A stretch of 64,000 nucleotides of DNA from CAYMZZ01 sp046297935. Lineage in GTDB: Bacteria > Bacteroidota > Bacteroidia > Chitinophagales > Chitinophagaceae. The notes beneath the pieces are model-generated. The model ran no database searches. It was given only the letters and a program-made list of their open reading frames with translations, and was not told where the DNA came from. This document shows, one piece after another, positions 51,349 through 60,289 of this stretch (positions are counted from its first letter, which is position 1; each line of letters opens with the position of its first letter). Both the position numbers and the translations under genes were made by a program. The stretch is taken from NCBI GenBank assembly GCA_046297935.1, contig JBKBHA010000018.1, forward strand, positions 1 through 64,000, read 5' to 3'.

Positions 51349-53730
51349 TTAAAAGGTATCTGTGTCGCTTTCAGGCAAGCGGTCAGCGGTAACCACTCCC
51401 ACACGCATGGCTTTCAATCCGCTCACACCCTGTAGTTCCTCCAGCTCCAGATATTCCAGATCATTTTTAAGGATTTTACGTTCCTGCAGGTGCTGAATAT
51501 AAGACGCATATTCATCGGCATCGCGCTGATTGAAGTAAATCAATGCAATCTTGCCCGGTTGCGTAAGGCGTTCACGTGTATTTCGGATATGCACCTTGTC
51601 AATTCTCTTTTTCAGGATATGGTAGCGAATATTATACCCGCCTTCCACATCGAACCGACGCTCGTCGTTACGGAAGCTGATGTCAATGGTGTTGGAGTAA
51701 ATAAAGATGAGTTGTGTGGTGTGTAGCGGTACTTTCATTCGGGGTATCAGCAGATTCGACAACCGGGCGATAGCTGCCATAGACCCCAGTTGCCACAACC
51801 GCAGATTTTTCAGATATACCAGGTCGAAAGGACGGCCGGGCGCGATCGACTGACCGATATAGATGTCGTACTCAACACCGTCTGTTCTGAATTTTTCAAA
51901 ATAACCGGGATATGCCTGTTGAATTTCTACATTCATCAGGTCCAGGTAATTGTTAACGGCATTGTTAATAAGCTGCATCGACTCTTCCAGTGCCCGCCGA
52001 TGTTCCCAGGCGCGACCGGTGTCGGGCTGTGTGTCGGCGAAATAGGCCTGAATGGGCACCGCCAGTTCGGGAATAGCTTTTTGAAAATGTTCCAGGAAGG
52101 GGTGTGCTTCGTCTGCCAGAAACTGGTTAAGTCTGATCTCATCCTGGGTACTCAGCGTGCCATCGAGCAGCTTTGTACATTTATTGCATTTGTAAATAAA
52201 ATCTTCGGTCAATGCCATGCCCTGGCGGTTCTTCATATGTTGAAGTACTTCCTGCAACTGACCGAATTGAAACCGAAGATCGGCCATTACAGCCCGGTTG
52301 CGTTCGGCAGTAGAATCGCGCATGTCTATAGCACCGTACAATGGGTATACCTGACGGAACTCGATCTTTCGAATGGGCACGGACTTTCCTTCCTGACGGC
52401 TTCTGTAAATATAGTCCCAGGCGGCTTCAGAAAACTTCCATTGTACCGAGGGCTGTAACGACGTAAACTTGTCGCGAATGGTATCGTTGATCTTTTTATT
52501 AAATTCTTCCACGCTGTTTTGAATCAGTTGACTGACAAGTGTCATGGCACTGTCAACAGCGGCAAACACATGTTCATTCAGCACTCCCTTTTTTCTGCTG
52601 TACATTTCAAAAGCGCCTATAAGCCTGTTATTGTAAAACACCGGCATCAAAGCATAGGACTGAATGCCGGACAGCTTGAACAATTTGCCCAACTGCAATT
52701 GGGATGGCCCCGATTTTTCAAGATCCGGATAATATATAACCCGTGGGTTGCCTGCAAATTTTTCAAGCATCGGCAGGAAAAAATCCTGCATCACGCCTTC
52801 CTGTTTGCCCATGGAAAAAAGAATGCTATGCGAATAGGCGTCTGCGTCGTGTACAATTTTATCGTTGACTCTGAATAAAGGCAGCAGGGAGAATTCGATA
52901 TGTCGGCAACCTACCAGCGATTGCAATGACTGCGAAATGGTTTCGTAATTTTCTTCGTTGGCATTGCCATGCCCGTCGACCAAAATCTGCCGCAGACGTT
53001 CGGTTGCATGCTGCTGGGTCACGTCTGAAATGGTTAAAATACTAAAGCCGCTGAATTTGAAGTGCTGCAGAGGTAGTATTCTTTTAAGCAGAGAAAGTCC
53101 GTTTTCTTCATTCAGATGTACCTGCAGGCTTTCCTGATTCAGTTCTGGCAATTCAGCACTGGTAGTAACTTCAACGAAGCGGGTGTCGATATTGATTCGG
53201 TAATATTTATGAAGACCGGTTTCCGGAATCAGCACCGCCCTTATCATTTCCTGTTTCTTGTAAAAATTAAACTTATAAAACTTTTCCAGCAGAAATGCAT
53301 ACAGCATTTCGCATTTTTGATCATCCATTTCTTTGGGATCATCTAGAATCTCAGCCTTGATTTCGCCGGTCTGGCTGTTCATCAACATTTCGTACAGCGC
53401 ATTGGATCCGTAAAATATCTGGGGAGTAACCGGAACAGAAAGACCCCAGAGCACTTCACGTTCGTCTTCCACCACGGTTGACAACACGATATAGAGCAGG
53501 TTAAGCAGATCGGGGTAATTCAATACCTTTTCAACCGGTACACTTTCTTCTAACTCCGGATAAGCGGCAAATTTGTCGAGTATCAGTTGGTAGATTTCTT
53601 TCTTGATGGCATCACGATCCTTCAGGCGCATCCGCACGTAATCCAGAAATGGTTTGAACGACAGTTCTGTTTCCACCGGTGGCTCGCCCGGTGCCGACAT
53701 GTCAGGTAGTTTCAACAGCCGATGTTGCAT
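51349..53730 (-). CDS. Large GAF-domain-like protein of unknown function
   Basis: 793 residues, no signal peptide and no membrane segment, so cytoplasmic. An N-terminal helical part (1-250) is followed by a GAF-like region around residues 330-430 (ALMPVFYNNRLIGAFEMYSRKKGVLNEHVFAAVDSA, broken here at its Arg-Lys). A long helical stretch and a C-terminal part (SNTIDISFRNDERRFDVEGGYNIRYHILKKR, broken at its Arg) resembling no family I can name complete it. No kinase, cyclase or DNA-binding output is visible. A TAAATTTG promoter box lies five bases before its ATG. Confidence 0.75.
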   Translation of the reverse strand: MQHRLLKLPDMSAPGEPPVETELSFKPFLDYVRMRLKDRDAIKKEIYQLILDKFAAYPELEESVPVEKVLNYPDLLNLLYIVLSTVVEDEREVLWGLSVPVTPQIFYGSNALYEMLMNSQTGEIKAEILDDPKEMDDQKCEMLYAFLLEKFYKFNFYKKQEMIRAVLIPETGLHKYYRINIDTRFVEVTTSAELPELNQESLQVHLNEENGLSLLKRILPLQHFKFSGFSILTISDVTQQHATERLRQILVDGHGNANEENYETISQSLQSLVGCRHIEFSLLPLFRVNDKIVHDADAYSHSILFSMGKQEGVMQDFFLPMLEKFAGNPRVIYYPDLEKSGPSQLQLGKLFKLSGIQSYALMPVFYNNRLIGAFEMYSRKKGVLNEHVFAAVDSAMTLVSQLIQNSVEEFNKKINDTIRDKFTSLQPSVQWKFSEAAWDYIYRSRQEGKSVPIRKIEFRQVYPLYGAIDMRDSTAERNRAVMADLRFQFGQLQEVLQHMKNRQGMALTEDFIYKCNKCTKLLDGTLSTQDEIRLNQFLADEAHPFLEHFQKAIPELAVPIQAYFADTQPDTGRAWEHRRALEESMQLINNAVNNYLDLMNVEIQQAYPGYFEKFRTDGVEYDIYIGQSIAPGRPFDLVYLKNLRLWQLGSMAAIARLSNLLIPRMKVPLHTTQLIFIYSNTIDISFRNDERRFDVEGGYNIRYHILKKRIDKVHIRNTRERLTQPGKIALIYFNQRDADEYASYIQHLQERKILKNDLEYLELEELQGVSGLKAMRVGVVTADRLPESDTDTF

Positions 53731-53734
53731 AACG

Positions 53735-53742
53735 CAAATTTA
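53735..53742 (-). promoter_or_regulatory. -7 promoter element TAAATTTG
   Basis: A perfect TAnnTTTG match on the minus strand, ending four bases before the ATG of the GAF-like protein at 53730. Transcription from it would give a leaderless message. No TTG -33 was found at standard spacing. Confidence 0.5.
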
Positions 53743-53797
53743 AGAAAGCTCGTATGGCCATGGGTGACTTAACAGACAAACGGCCGGAAAGCAGCGG

Positions 53798-56700
53798 TCA
53801 AAAGCGGAATCCGGCGGTGAAATATGGCAACCAGCCCTCGCGGGAATAACCGGCCACCAGTTGAAATACAGCCAGCTTAGCAGGTGCAAAGTAAAAACCG
53901 CCACCTACCCCCTGGTGCCATGTTTCCGACTGTTCCTTTTTGATCCATACCCGGCCAAGGTCATAAAACCCGGTGAGGCCAAATTGACCGGGCAAAATGT
54001 ATCCGCCCCAATCGGCCAGCTTGATCCGCAGTTCCAGATTATTGAAAAGCATTCGTTGGCCAGCGAACCGAAACTGCCGGTATCCCAACAAATTGCCCTG
54101 ACCCCCTAAAAACAGCGACTGATAAAAGGCTGCATCTCCTGCCTGAAAACCAACACCCAGCCGGTTAGCAAGGATCATGGTTCGTTTGGCGTTTAGTGGT
54201 CGGTAAATGGCAAGATGCATACGTAAGGAGCCATAAGACCGGGCAAAAGAATTAATGCCCCTGTAAGCTTGTAAATCCATGTCAAACCAGGCACCGTGAG
54301 TGGGCAACATGCTCTGATCTCGTTTGTCAACCTGAAGGCGTATGGTCCAGCCCAGATGCCATTTTTGTTTGTCAACCGTGCTGCTGTCGTAGGTTCCAAT
54401 GTTGGCAGGATCTTCAATGATCCGCCCCCCGTTTTCGTCGCGGTCGTAGCGATACCATTGTAGCGAAGGCCCGGTTAGTATCTGCACGCCGTGCCTGTTG
54501 GCCCAGCGTAATTGCAGGTCGGCATGGTAAATGGAAAATCGCGTTCTGTAGTATCTTATCCCATCTTCTCTTTTTTCGTAATAGCTACTGTTTCCGAATC
54601 CGAAAAAATTCTGAGTATTGTCGGGTGCTTTGGCATATAGGTCGGCCAGCAGATCGGCTTTTTTCCATACCCTTGTCCACTCACCCTGATACCGAATACG
54701 GTATGCCCGGGTGCTGAAACTGTGGGCTGCTAACACCTGGTGCCTGCTCGCGAATGGCGTTTTGCGAAAACCCTGATGAGTATGACGAAACCCGATGCCG
54801 ACAATCACGCCATCGTCAAGATTGTAACCGGCCGTAACCAAAGGCATGGTTACCTGATACAAATTCACCGGTTCAAACCGTACCACGCTGCTATCATTGC
54901 TCAGTCGCATCTTAATCCGGTCACCTGTTCCTACAATAGAAGCCGATGATCGGAGGTCATAGAGTCTGACCTTACGTTTGGCATATGGCACCTGATAATG
55001 CTTCGCGCCCTCTCCACCAATCAACCTGATCCTGATGCGTGTACGGTTGTCGATCCACACACTGTCTTTCCCGGCTTCCAAATAGATTCTTAGTTCTTTT
55101 GTCTCGGGAAATGCGAATGTTTTGTATACGAGACTATCTTCCAGCACACCATTTTTGCTAATCTTTCGAACTAGCATTTGCAGTGTGTCGTTTGCAACAG
55201 TTTTCAATTGAACCCATTCATTCTTTTCGGTAGCGCGTATATCCACCCTTTTACTAATGAACCTGTAGTAATTTTCCATGGCCGACGGAATATTATCGCG
55301 GCGCTTTTTCATTGTTTCAGCCTGAGCGTTACCTCTCACCAAAAATATTTCAGGAGGCAGGGAGCGGAACGCGCTGTCGATTACGCCGTCTGATACGGCC
55401 TGTGCAAAATCCCTGGCTTCTTTTGTCCATGAATCATGGGTGAGATGACTGGGCAAATAGGCATTCAGGAATCCTGACTTTAGCAAAGCAAATTTGGGAT
55501 GCCTGATTTCCGCGTCGAAGCCCTGCAGCGTAGGTAGTACCCAGGAGCGGGAGGCAAGTTTGGAAAGCAGTCCTTCGCGCAAAAACAACGCCTGATCACG
55601 ATCACGTGGCACAGCAAGGTACATTTTCCCTTTTCCTTTGCGTTTGTCTACCCATCGCCATTGATCAGCATGCCTGTCCCAGTCGCCCAATAGCAGGTCC
55701 AGCATACGTGCGCGCAAAAAAGCGGTTGCATCGTAGCGGTTGTCATTGTCTTCCACCAGCTCTTCCAACATTTTTGCCGTATTATCTGAATTTCCGGCTG
55801 GTTCTCTCTCTTCCAGTAAAGCAATTTTTCCTGCAAACCATCGCTCAAATATGCCCAGGCTGCTGTCGGGCGCAACAATTCCTATTTTAGGGTGAGCATG
55901 CGGCACTCGTGCTGCTTCGGCTAATGTGGGTACCAGTAGCGGGGCAAATGGATGCTGTGCACTCATGTAATCATCGAGTAAATCACGTGCAAATGTTTTT
56001 TGAAGTGCATAAGGCAACAGGCCATCCGGATTCTTCTGAAGATTTCGTAATACCCATTCTGTTCCGTTATCAGCCTCCAGCCGGAGCGACACAGTTTGCA
56101 TACCGCCGCCACGCTTTAATGGCTCCAATCCACCCTCAAGGGTAGACAGCCGAAACACCGGCAACTTAACCGGGCGTGCAAATTCACGCCGGTAGTTAGC
56201 GCCTAAAAATGCTTTTTTCAAGCCTGATACCCGATTGTACACTGGACGAACCTGCACGATAGCGGAGTCGCCCTGCAATGCCAATGGTATCGTACCTGCT
56301 GTTTCCGCTACTGCTGTTTTGTGATACCATTTTTCGAAGGCCAGCGTTATCGTCTGATCTTTTTTTGCAAAGAATTGTACATGCAACCGCTCATCGGAAT
56401 ACCAGTCAGCAATCACATATCCGGGCCATTCTTTTCCAAATACAGAACGCCGGCCTTTAATGGTGTGATTCAACTTGGCTCCTGCACCGCTGACTATCTG
56501 GCGGTAACGCCCGTCGTTCAGTTCAATTAGCTGCAAACCGTGTTCATGGCCCGATGCATGGAAAAAATTCGGATGTGATGCAAAAGCACTGTCCACTTCC
56601 CTGACCATGTCCTTGTACAACGGATGTGCCAGGTCTTCCGGATTGCTAAAAGTCTGACGCAGCAATGGGTATAGCGATCCGACTAACGGAAGGGGGATAT

Positions 56701-57406
56701 AAAGTTTAGGGTTGACTTCTGTGAGAGGGAACAGGTGGTCTTTCCAGTTGTAGCGACCTCCGTGAGTGCCATAGCTTTTGAACGGGTGATGTGTAACCAG
56801 CAAAATGGTCTTGTCTCGATATTGATAATTCAATTGAATCAGTCGCTGAATGAGATCGCTCCTGCTATTGCAATCGCAATCTGCTGCAGGATTGTCGGTA
56901 GAAAAAGGAAATAGCCACCATTCAGAATCTATGGCAATAACTACAAAATTGTTGTCGATTTCAACAACTGTTGGATCGGGACAGCCGTCGTGTGGAATCA
57001 ATGCGAGCAAGGAGTCGTTCTGTTCTTGCAGGAATTGCCACTGGCGACGAATTTTCGCTAGCCCCTGTGGCCCCATTCGATCCCAGTCGTGGTTGCCGGG
57101 GATAAAATACACAGCCGCCCCGGCCGCCCGGAGCGGTTGATACTGCGATTGAAGAATGGCCTCTGTTCGCAGTTGGTCGGGCTGGCCTGGCAGACCCATG
57201 CCCCTGGGATATATATTGTCGCCCAGGAAAACGGCAGTACTCTTTCCTGCAAAAGCCCTGCCGGCCGCATCCTGCAGTATTTCTTTCTGCACATCATCAA
57301 TTTCGCCCGCATCGCCAATTAACAATATCCGGTGACGGATGCTGTCCTGTGCAGTAAGGAAGAACGGCCAAATTAACAACAACGTTATGGTCACTAATTT
57401 CCTCAT
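53798..57406 (-). CDS. Metallophosphoesterase / kinase-like / outer-membrane barrel fusion
   Basis: 1202 residues. A signal peptide (about 1-20) precedes a calcineurin-like phosphoesterase (25-310): GDAGEID, FLGDNIYPRG (62-68), IPGNHDWD (103-108), VTHHPF (204-208) and SGHEHG (285-290), the complete metal site. Residues about 440-640 look like a divergent atypical kinase: NGTEWVLRN, a helix with FARDLLDDY, LLLGDWDRHADQW (571-583) and VPRDRDQALF (599-608). The C-terminal part (about 870-1202) is an Omp85-type barrel with LGGQGNLLGYRQF and terminal GFRF. Last gene of a four-gene overlapping operon; its ATGA overlaps the upstream gene. Confidence 0.88.
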   Translation of the reverse strand: MRKLVTITLLLIWPFFLTAQDSIRHRILLIGDAGEIDDVQKEILQDAAGRAFAGKSTAVFLGDNIYPRGMGLPGQPDQLRTEAILQSQYQPLRAAGAAVYFIPGNHDWDRMGPQGLAKIRRQWQFLQEQNDSLLALIPHDGCPDPTVVEIDNNFVVIAIDSEWWLFPFSTDNPAADCDCNSRSDLIQRLIQLNYQYRDKTILLVTHHPFKSYGTHGGRYNWKDHLFPLTEVNPKLYIPLPLVGSLYPLLRQTFSNPEDLAHPLYKDMVREVDSAFASHPNFFHASGHEHGLQLIELNDGRYRQIVSGAGAKLNHTIKGRRSVFGKEWPGYVIADWYSDERLHVQFFAKKDQTITLAFEKWYHKTAVAETAGTIPLALQGDSAIVQVRPVYNRVSGLKKAFLGANYRREFARPVKLPVFRLSTLEGGLEPLKRGGGMQTVSLRLEADNGTEWVLRNLQKNPDGLLPYALQKTFARDLLDDYMSAQHPFAPLLVPTLAEAARVPHAHPKIGIVAPDSSLGIFERWFAGKIALLEEREPAGNSDNTAKMLEELVEDNDNRYDATAFLRARMLDLLLGDWDRHADQWRWVDKRKGKGKMYLAVPRDRDQALFLREGLLSKLASRSWVLPTLQGFDAEIRHPKFALLKSGFLNAYLPSHLTHDSWTKEARDFAQAVSDGVIDSAFRSLPPEIFLVRGNAQAETMKKRRDNIPSAMENYYRFISKRVDIRATEKNEWVQLKTVANDTLQMLVRKISKNGVLEDSLVYKTFAFPETKELRIYLEAGKDSVWIDNRTRIRIRLIGGEGAKHYQVPYAKRKVRLYDLRSSASIVGTGDRIKMRLSNDSSVVRFEPVNLYQVTMPLVTAGYNLDDGVIVGIGFRHTHQGFRKTPFASRHQVLAAHSFSTRAYRIRYQGEWTRVWKKADLLADLYAKAPDNTQNFFGFGNSSYYEKREDGIRYYRTRFSIYHADLQLRWANRHGVQILTGPSLQWYRYDRDENGGRIIEDPANIGTYDSSTVDKQKWHLGWTIRLQVDKRDQSMLPTHGAWFDMDLQAYRGINSFARSYGSLRMHLAIYRPLNAKRTMILANRLGVGFQAGDAAFYQSLFLGGQGNLLGYRQFRFAGQRMLFNNLELRIKLADWGGYILPGQFGLTGFYDLGRVWIKKEQSETWHQGVGGGFYFAPAKLAVFQLVAGYSREGWLPYFTAGFRF

Positions 57407-58269
57407 CGAGTTCCTGCCGGGTATTGAAAATGAAATTTAAGCACATTACCGCTTGACACTTCGTCGCCTTCATTACTGATGAACAGATCACCATTCGGTG
57501 CAAAACAAATGCCTTCGGGCTGTCGGAATCGGGTAGGGGAAAGAGGCCATGCCGACTTTACCCGCCACCCCTCATCGGCAATGATCAACAGTTTGTTTAC
57601 ATGCGAAATGATGTACCAATCACCACTAATCGGATGTTGTGCGAGTCCGGAAGGCTGCAGTTTTTTCCCTTTTATCTCGCCGTCTTGCAGATGCCGACTG
57701 ACCGAATCAGACGCGATACGGATTTCACCCTGCAGTTTCAAACCGAAGGAATCGACATCGAGTTTTTTTATCAGCAAATCACCTTTGCTGTCATCACATT
57801 CTTTGCAAAGCAAATACAGGCTTTTTTCGTCTGGTCTTGCATACAGTCCTTCGTACTCACCCTTGCCCCATGAATTAAGCCACTCTGTTGCCGCAATTTC
57901 CTTTTCGTTCGTCGTGAATGAAGACAATAGGAAATTGAAGATGCTACCCTCGCTTTTCAATACAAATACCTGGTCTTGTAAGATGGTCAGATCCTCGAAG
58001 TCTCCGTCATCGGCGAATCGGATATCGCGGTATTTCTTTTCTCCCGCCTTCAACAAAAACACCCTTCCTAATTCGTCCTGTTGTGCCAACAAGCTATCAT
58101 TTGATCCAGGCAGCAGGCTAATACCGGAAACTTCCAGTAGTCTGTCAGGCATATAGAATTTAATCGGATTGTCCCAGTCATAATTATCCGGGCCTTCATG
58201 TGAGCGGGAATTGGTACCACAGCCAACCAATCCGGCACCGATAGCTAATACGAATAATCTAAGCATCAT
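57403..58269 (-). CDS. SdiA-regulated / esterase-like-phytase-type beta-propeller lipoprotein
   Basis: 288 residues. A signal peptide with lipobox GLVGC (Cys at about 17) makes it a lipoprotein. The rest is a beta-propeller: VSGISLLPGSNDSLLAQQDELG, broken at its Asn, FEDLTILQDQVFVL, EGLYARPDEKSLYLLCKECDDS and the closing RFRQPEGICFAPNGDLFISNEGD. This matches the SdiA-regulated family, whose activity is not established. It overlaps ppk1 by 11 bases upstream and the fusion gene by four downstream, so it is translationally coupled to both. Confidence 0.85.
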   Translation of the reverse strand: MMLRLFVLAIGAGLVGCGTNSRSHEGPDNYDWDNPIKFYMPDRLLEVSGISLLPGSNDSLLAQQDELGRVFLLKAGEKKYRDIRFADDGDFEDLTILQDQVFVLKSEGSIFNFLLSSFTTNEKEIAATEWLNSWGKGEYEGLYARPDEKSLYLLCKECDDSKGDLLIKKLDVDSFGLKLQGEIRIASDSVSRHLQDGEIKGKKLQPSGLAQHPISGDWYIISHVNKLLIIADEGWRVKSAWPLSPTRFRQPEGICFAPNGDLFISNEGDEVSSGNVLKFHFQYPAGTR

Positions 58270-60289
58270 GTCCTGTAATTTTTTTCCAGATTGCTTCCTG
58301 CGATCGGATAATTTTATAGTTGTCGTCGGTTTGCGCCGGATCGCACTCTGCCTGTGTATTATCCTCCCATTGCAAATTGAATAGTTCTATCAATTCTTTT
58401 TTGTGAACATCGGAGTGGATGGGGAAACAAACTTCAATCCGTCGATGCAGGTTGCGTTCCATCCAGTCGGCACTTCCTGCAAACAGCAAGGGCTTGCCTT
58501 CATTATGAAAATAGAATAAACGGCCATGTTCAAGGTAGCGATCTACTATTCGTTTAACGGTAATATTCTCACTCAATCCGCTCACTCCGGGGCGCAGGCG
58601 ACAGATACCACGAACCAGCAGATCGATTTTCACGCCGGCTTTCGAAGCCTCGTAAAGCAGCCGTATCATATGTTCGTCTTCCAGGTTGTTGAGTTTGATG
58701 CGTATGCCTGCAGGCTTTCCTGCTTGTGCAAGGATAGATTCCTGCCTGATCAACTGTTCGAACACCGAAGGCAAATTAAATTGGGCCACCAACAGTTCGT
58801 TAAATTCTATTTCACGGATGCTGGTCGGTTTACGCCGGTGTGTAAGGAAATGAAACAGTAGTTCCAGCTCCTGCATCAGGGCTGGTCGGCTGCTAAATAA
58901 TAGGTGATCGGTATAGAAACGGGCGGTACGTTCGTTGAAATTACCCGTGGCCAGAATGCCTGCGTACTTCATTTGCCAATCGCATCGGTATTTAACCATG
59001 GCAATTTTCGCATGTACTTTCAAACCCGGTATGCTGTAGATAATGCGCACGCCGGCTTCTTTCATGCGTTTGGCCCATTGAATATTGTTGGCTTCGTCAA
59101 AACGGGCTTTCAATTCCACAAATACGGTAACCTTTTTACCATTACGGGCGGCTGTTATCAAAGCTGTGGCAATTTTCGAATCCGCTGCGATACGATAAAG
59201 TGTAACCCATATCTCGGTGACGGTCGGAATCACTGCTGCCTCATTAAAAAATCGGAGAACGGTTTGATAATTGTGATAAGGTGGATGTATCATCCAGTCT
59301 TCTTCCTGAATGCTTTCCAGCAGGGTTCGCTTCGACCTGGGCTCTATCATCCGGCTTTTCCAATTCGGATAGTTGAATTGGCCTGGCAAACGAATGTCCG
59401 ACAGATCGCGCAGGTTGTGGTATCGACCGCCTGGCATGACCAGCGCTCTTTCCAGACGGAACCGGGCAATGAGTTGCTGCAATTTGTCAACGGGCAATGC
59501 CGGATCGTACAATAATCGGGTTGCCATTCCCAGATCCCGACTGCGAATTTGTTTTTCTATTTTTTCGGCGAGGTCTCCTTCAAATTCATCCTGCAGATCG
59601 AGATCGGCATCACGCGTTATTTTCACACTATAGGCCCGCCAGCTGTCGTCCCGTTGAAGCACAGCAGGAATGAACTGACGGATAATGTCATCAATAAATA
59701 CAATGTACTCCAGATCCCCATGGCGTATTTGTACAAATCTATTGGCTGGGTAACCCGGTATCTGTACCCATAGTGGATCCCTCAGTTCATCGTTCGAGCA
59801 GAGCAGTAAATAAAGTGTATTGCTTTCGGGAAAAAAATCGGGCGTTTGCTGAGGGTCTATCACTTGTACCCGACTCAAAAGTTCGTAGCGAAAATGTGTT
59901 TCGAGCTCTGTCAATATCTGGTCGGGAATTGGCTGGTTGTACACGAACCTTATTCCGTTTGACTGTAGCTCCGGAAGGAGCTGGCTCTGTAATATGTGGC
60001 CAAATTTGTTTAGTTGAGCTTCAATTTTTGTATTCACCTCTGCGAGCAGACTGTTGCCTGCAGCATCATTTACATTTACTTTGATCTTTTGCAATGCCAT
60101 GAGTGCCGGTATTCGGACTCGGAAAAACTCATCCAGGTTCGAGGAGTAAATGGAGAGAAAGCGAATGCGTTCCATTAAGGGTACGCTTTCACGTGCCGCT
60201 TCCTGCAATACGCGCGCGTTAAACGATAGCCAGCTCAGGTCGCGGTTACGGAATATATCAAAACTCGGTTCTTTCATTTCCTCAATCAT
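58259..60289 (-). CDS. ppk1: Polyphosphate kinase 1
   Basis: 676 residues. It reversibly polymerises ATP phosphate into polyphosphate. The N-terminal domain opens FRNRDLSWLSFNARVLQEA. Conserved blocks are FLSIYSSNLDEFFRVRIP, HPPYHNYQTVLRFF and the catalytic phosphohistidine in GLKVHAKIAMVKYR, with GNFNERTARFYTDHLLF and the second phospholipase-D-like half RLFYFHNEGKPLLFAGSADW (broken at its Gly). The ATG overlaps the upstream HD-domain gene stop by four bases. Middle gene of the operon; a polyphosphate role for its unusual neighbours is inference. Confidence 0.96.
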   Translation of the reverse strand: MIEEMKEPSFDIFRNRDLSWLSFNARVLQEAARESVPLMERIRFLSIYSSNLDEFFRVRIPALMALQKIKVNVNDAAGNSLLAEVNTKIEAQLNKFGHILQSQLLPELQSNGIRFVYNQPIPDQILTELETHFRYELLSRVQVIDPQQTPDFFPESNTLYLLLCSNDELRDPLWVQIPGYPANRFVQIRHGDLEYIVFIDDIIRQFIPAVLQRDDSWRAYSVKITRDADLDLQDEFEGDLAEKIEKQIRSRDLGMATRLLYDPALPVDKLQQLIARFRLERALVMPGGRYHNLRDLSDIRLPGQFNYPNWKSRMIEPRSKRTLLESIQEEDWMIHPPYHNYQTVLRFFNEAAVIPTVTEIWVTLYRIAADSKIATALITAARNGKKVTVFVELKARFDEANNIQWAKRMKEAGVRIIYSIPGLKVHAKIAMVKYRCDWQMKYAGILATGNFNERTARFYTDHLLFSSRPALMQELELLFHFLTHRRKPTSIREIEFNELLVAQFNLPSVFEQLIRQESILAQAGKPAGIRIKLNNLEDEHMIRLLYEASKAGVKIDLLVRGICRLRPGVSGLSENITVKRIVDRYLEHGRLFYFHNEGKPLLFAGSADWMERNLHRRIEVCFPIHSDVHKKELIELFNLQWEDNTQAECDPAQTDDNYKIIRSQEAIWKKITGHDA

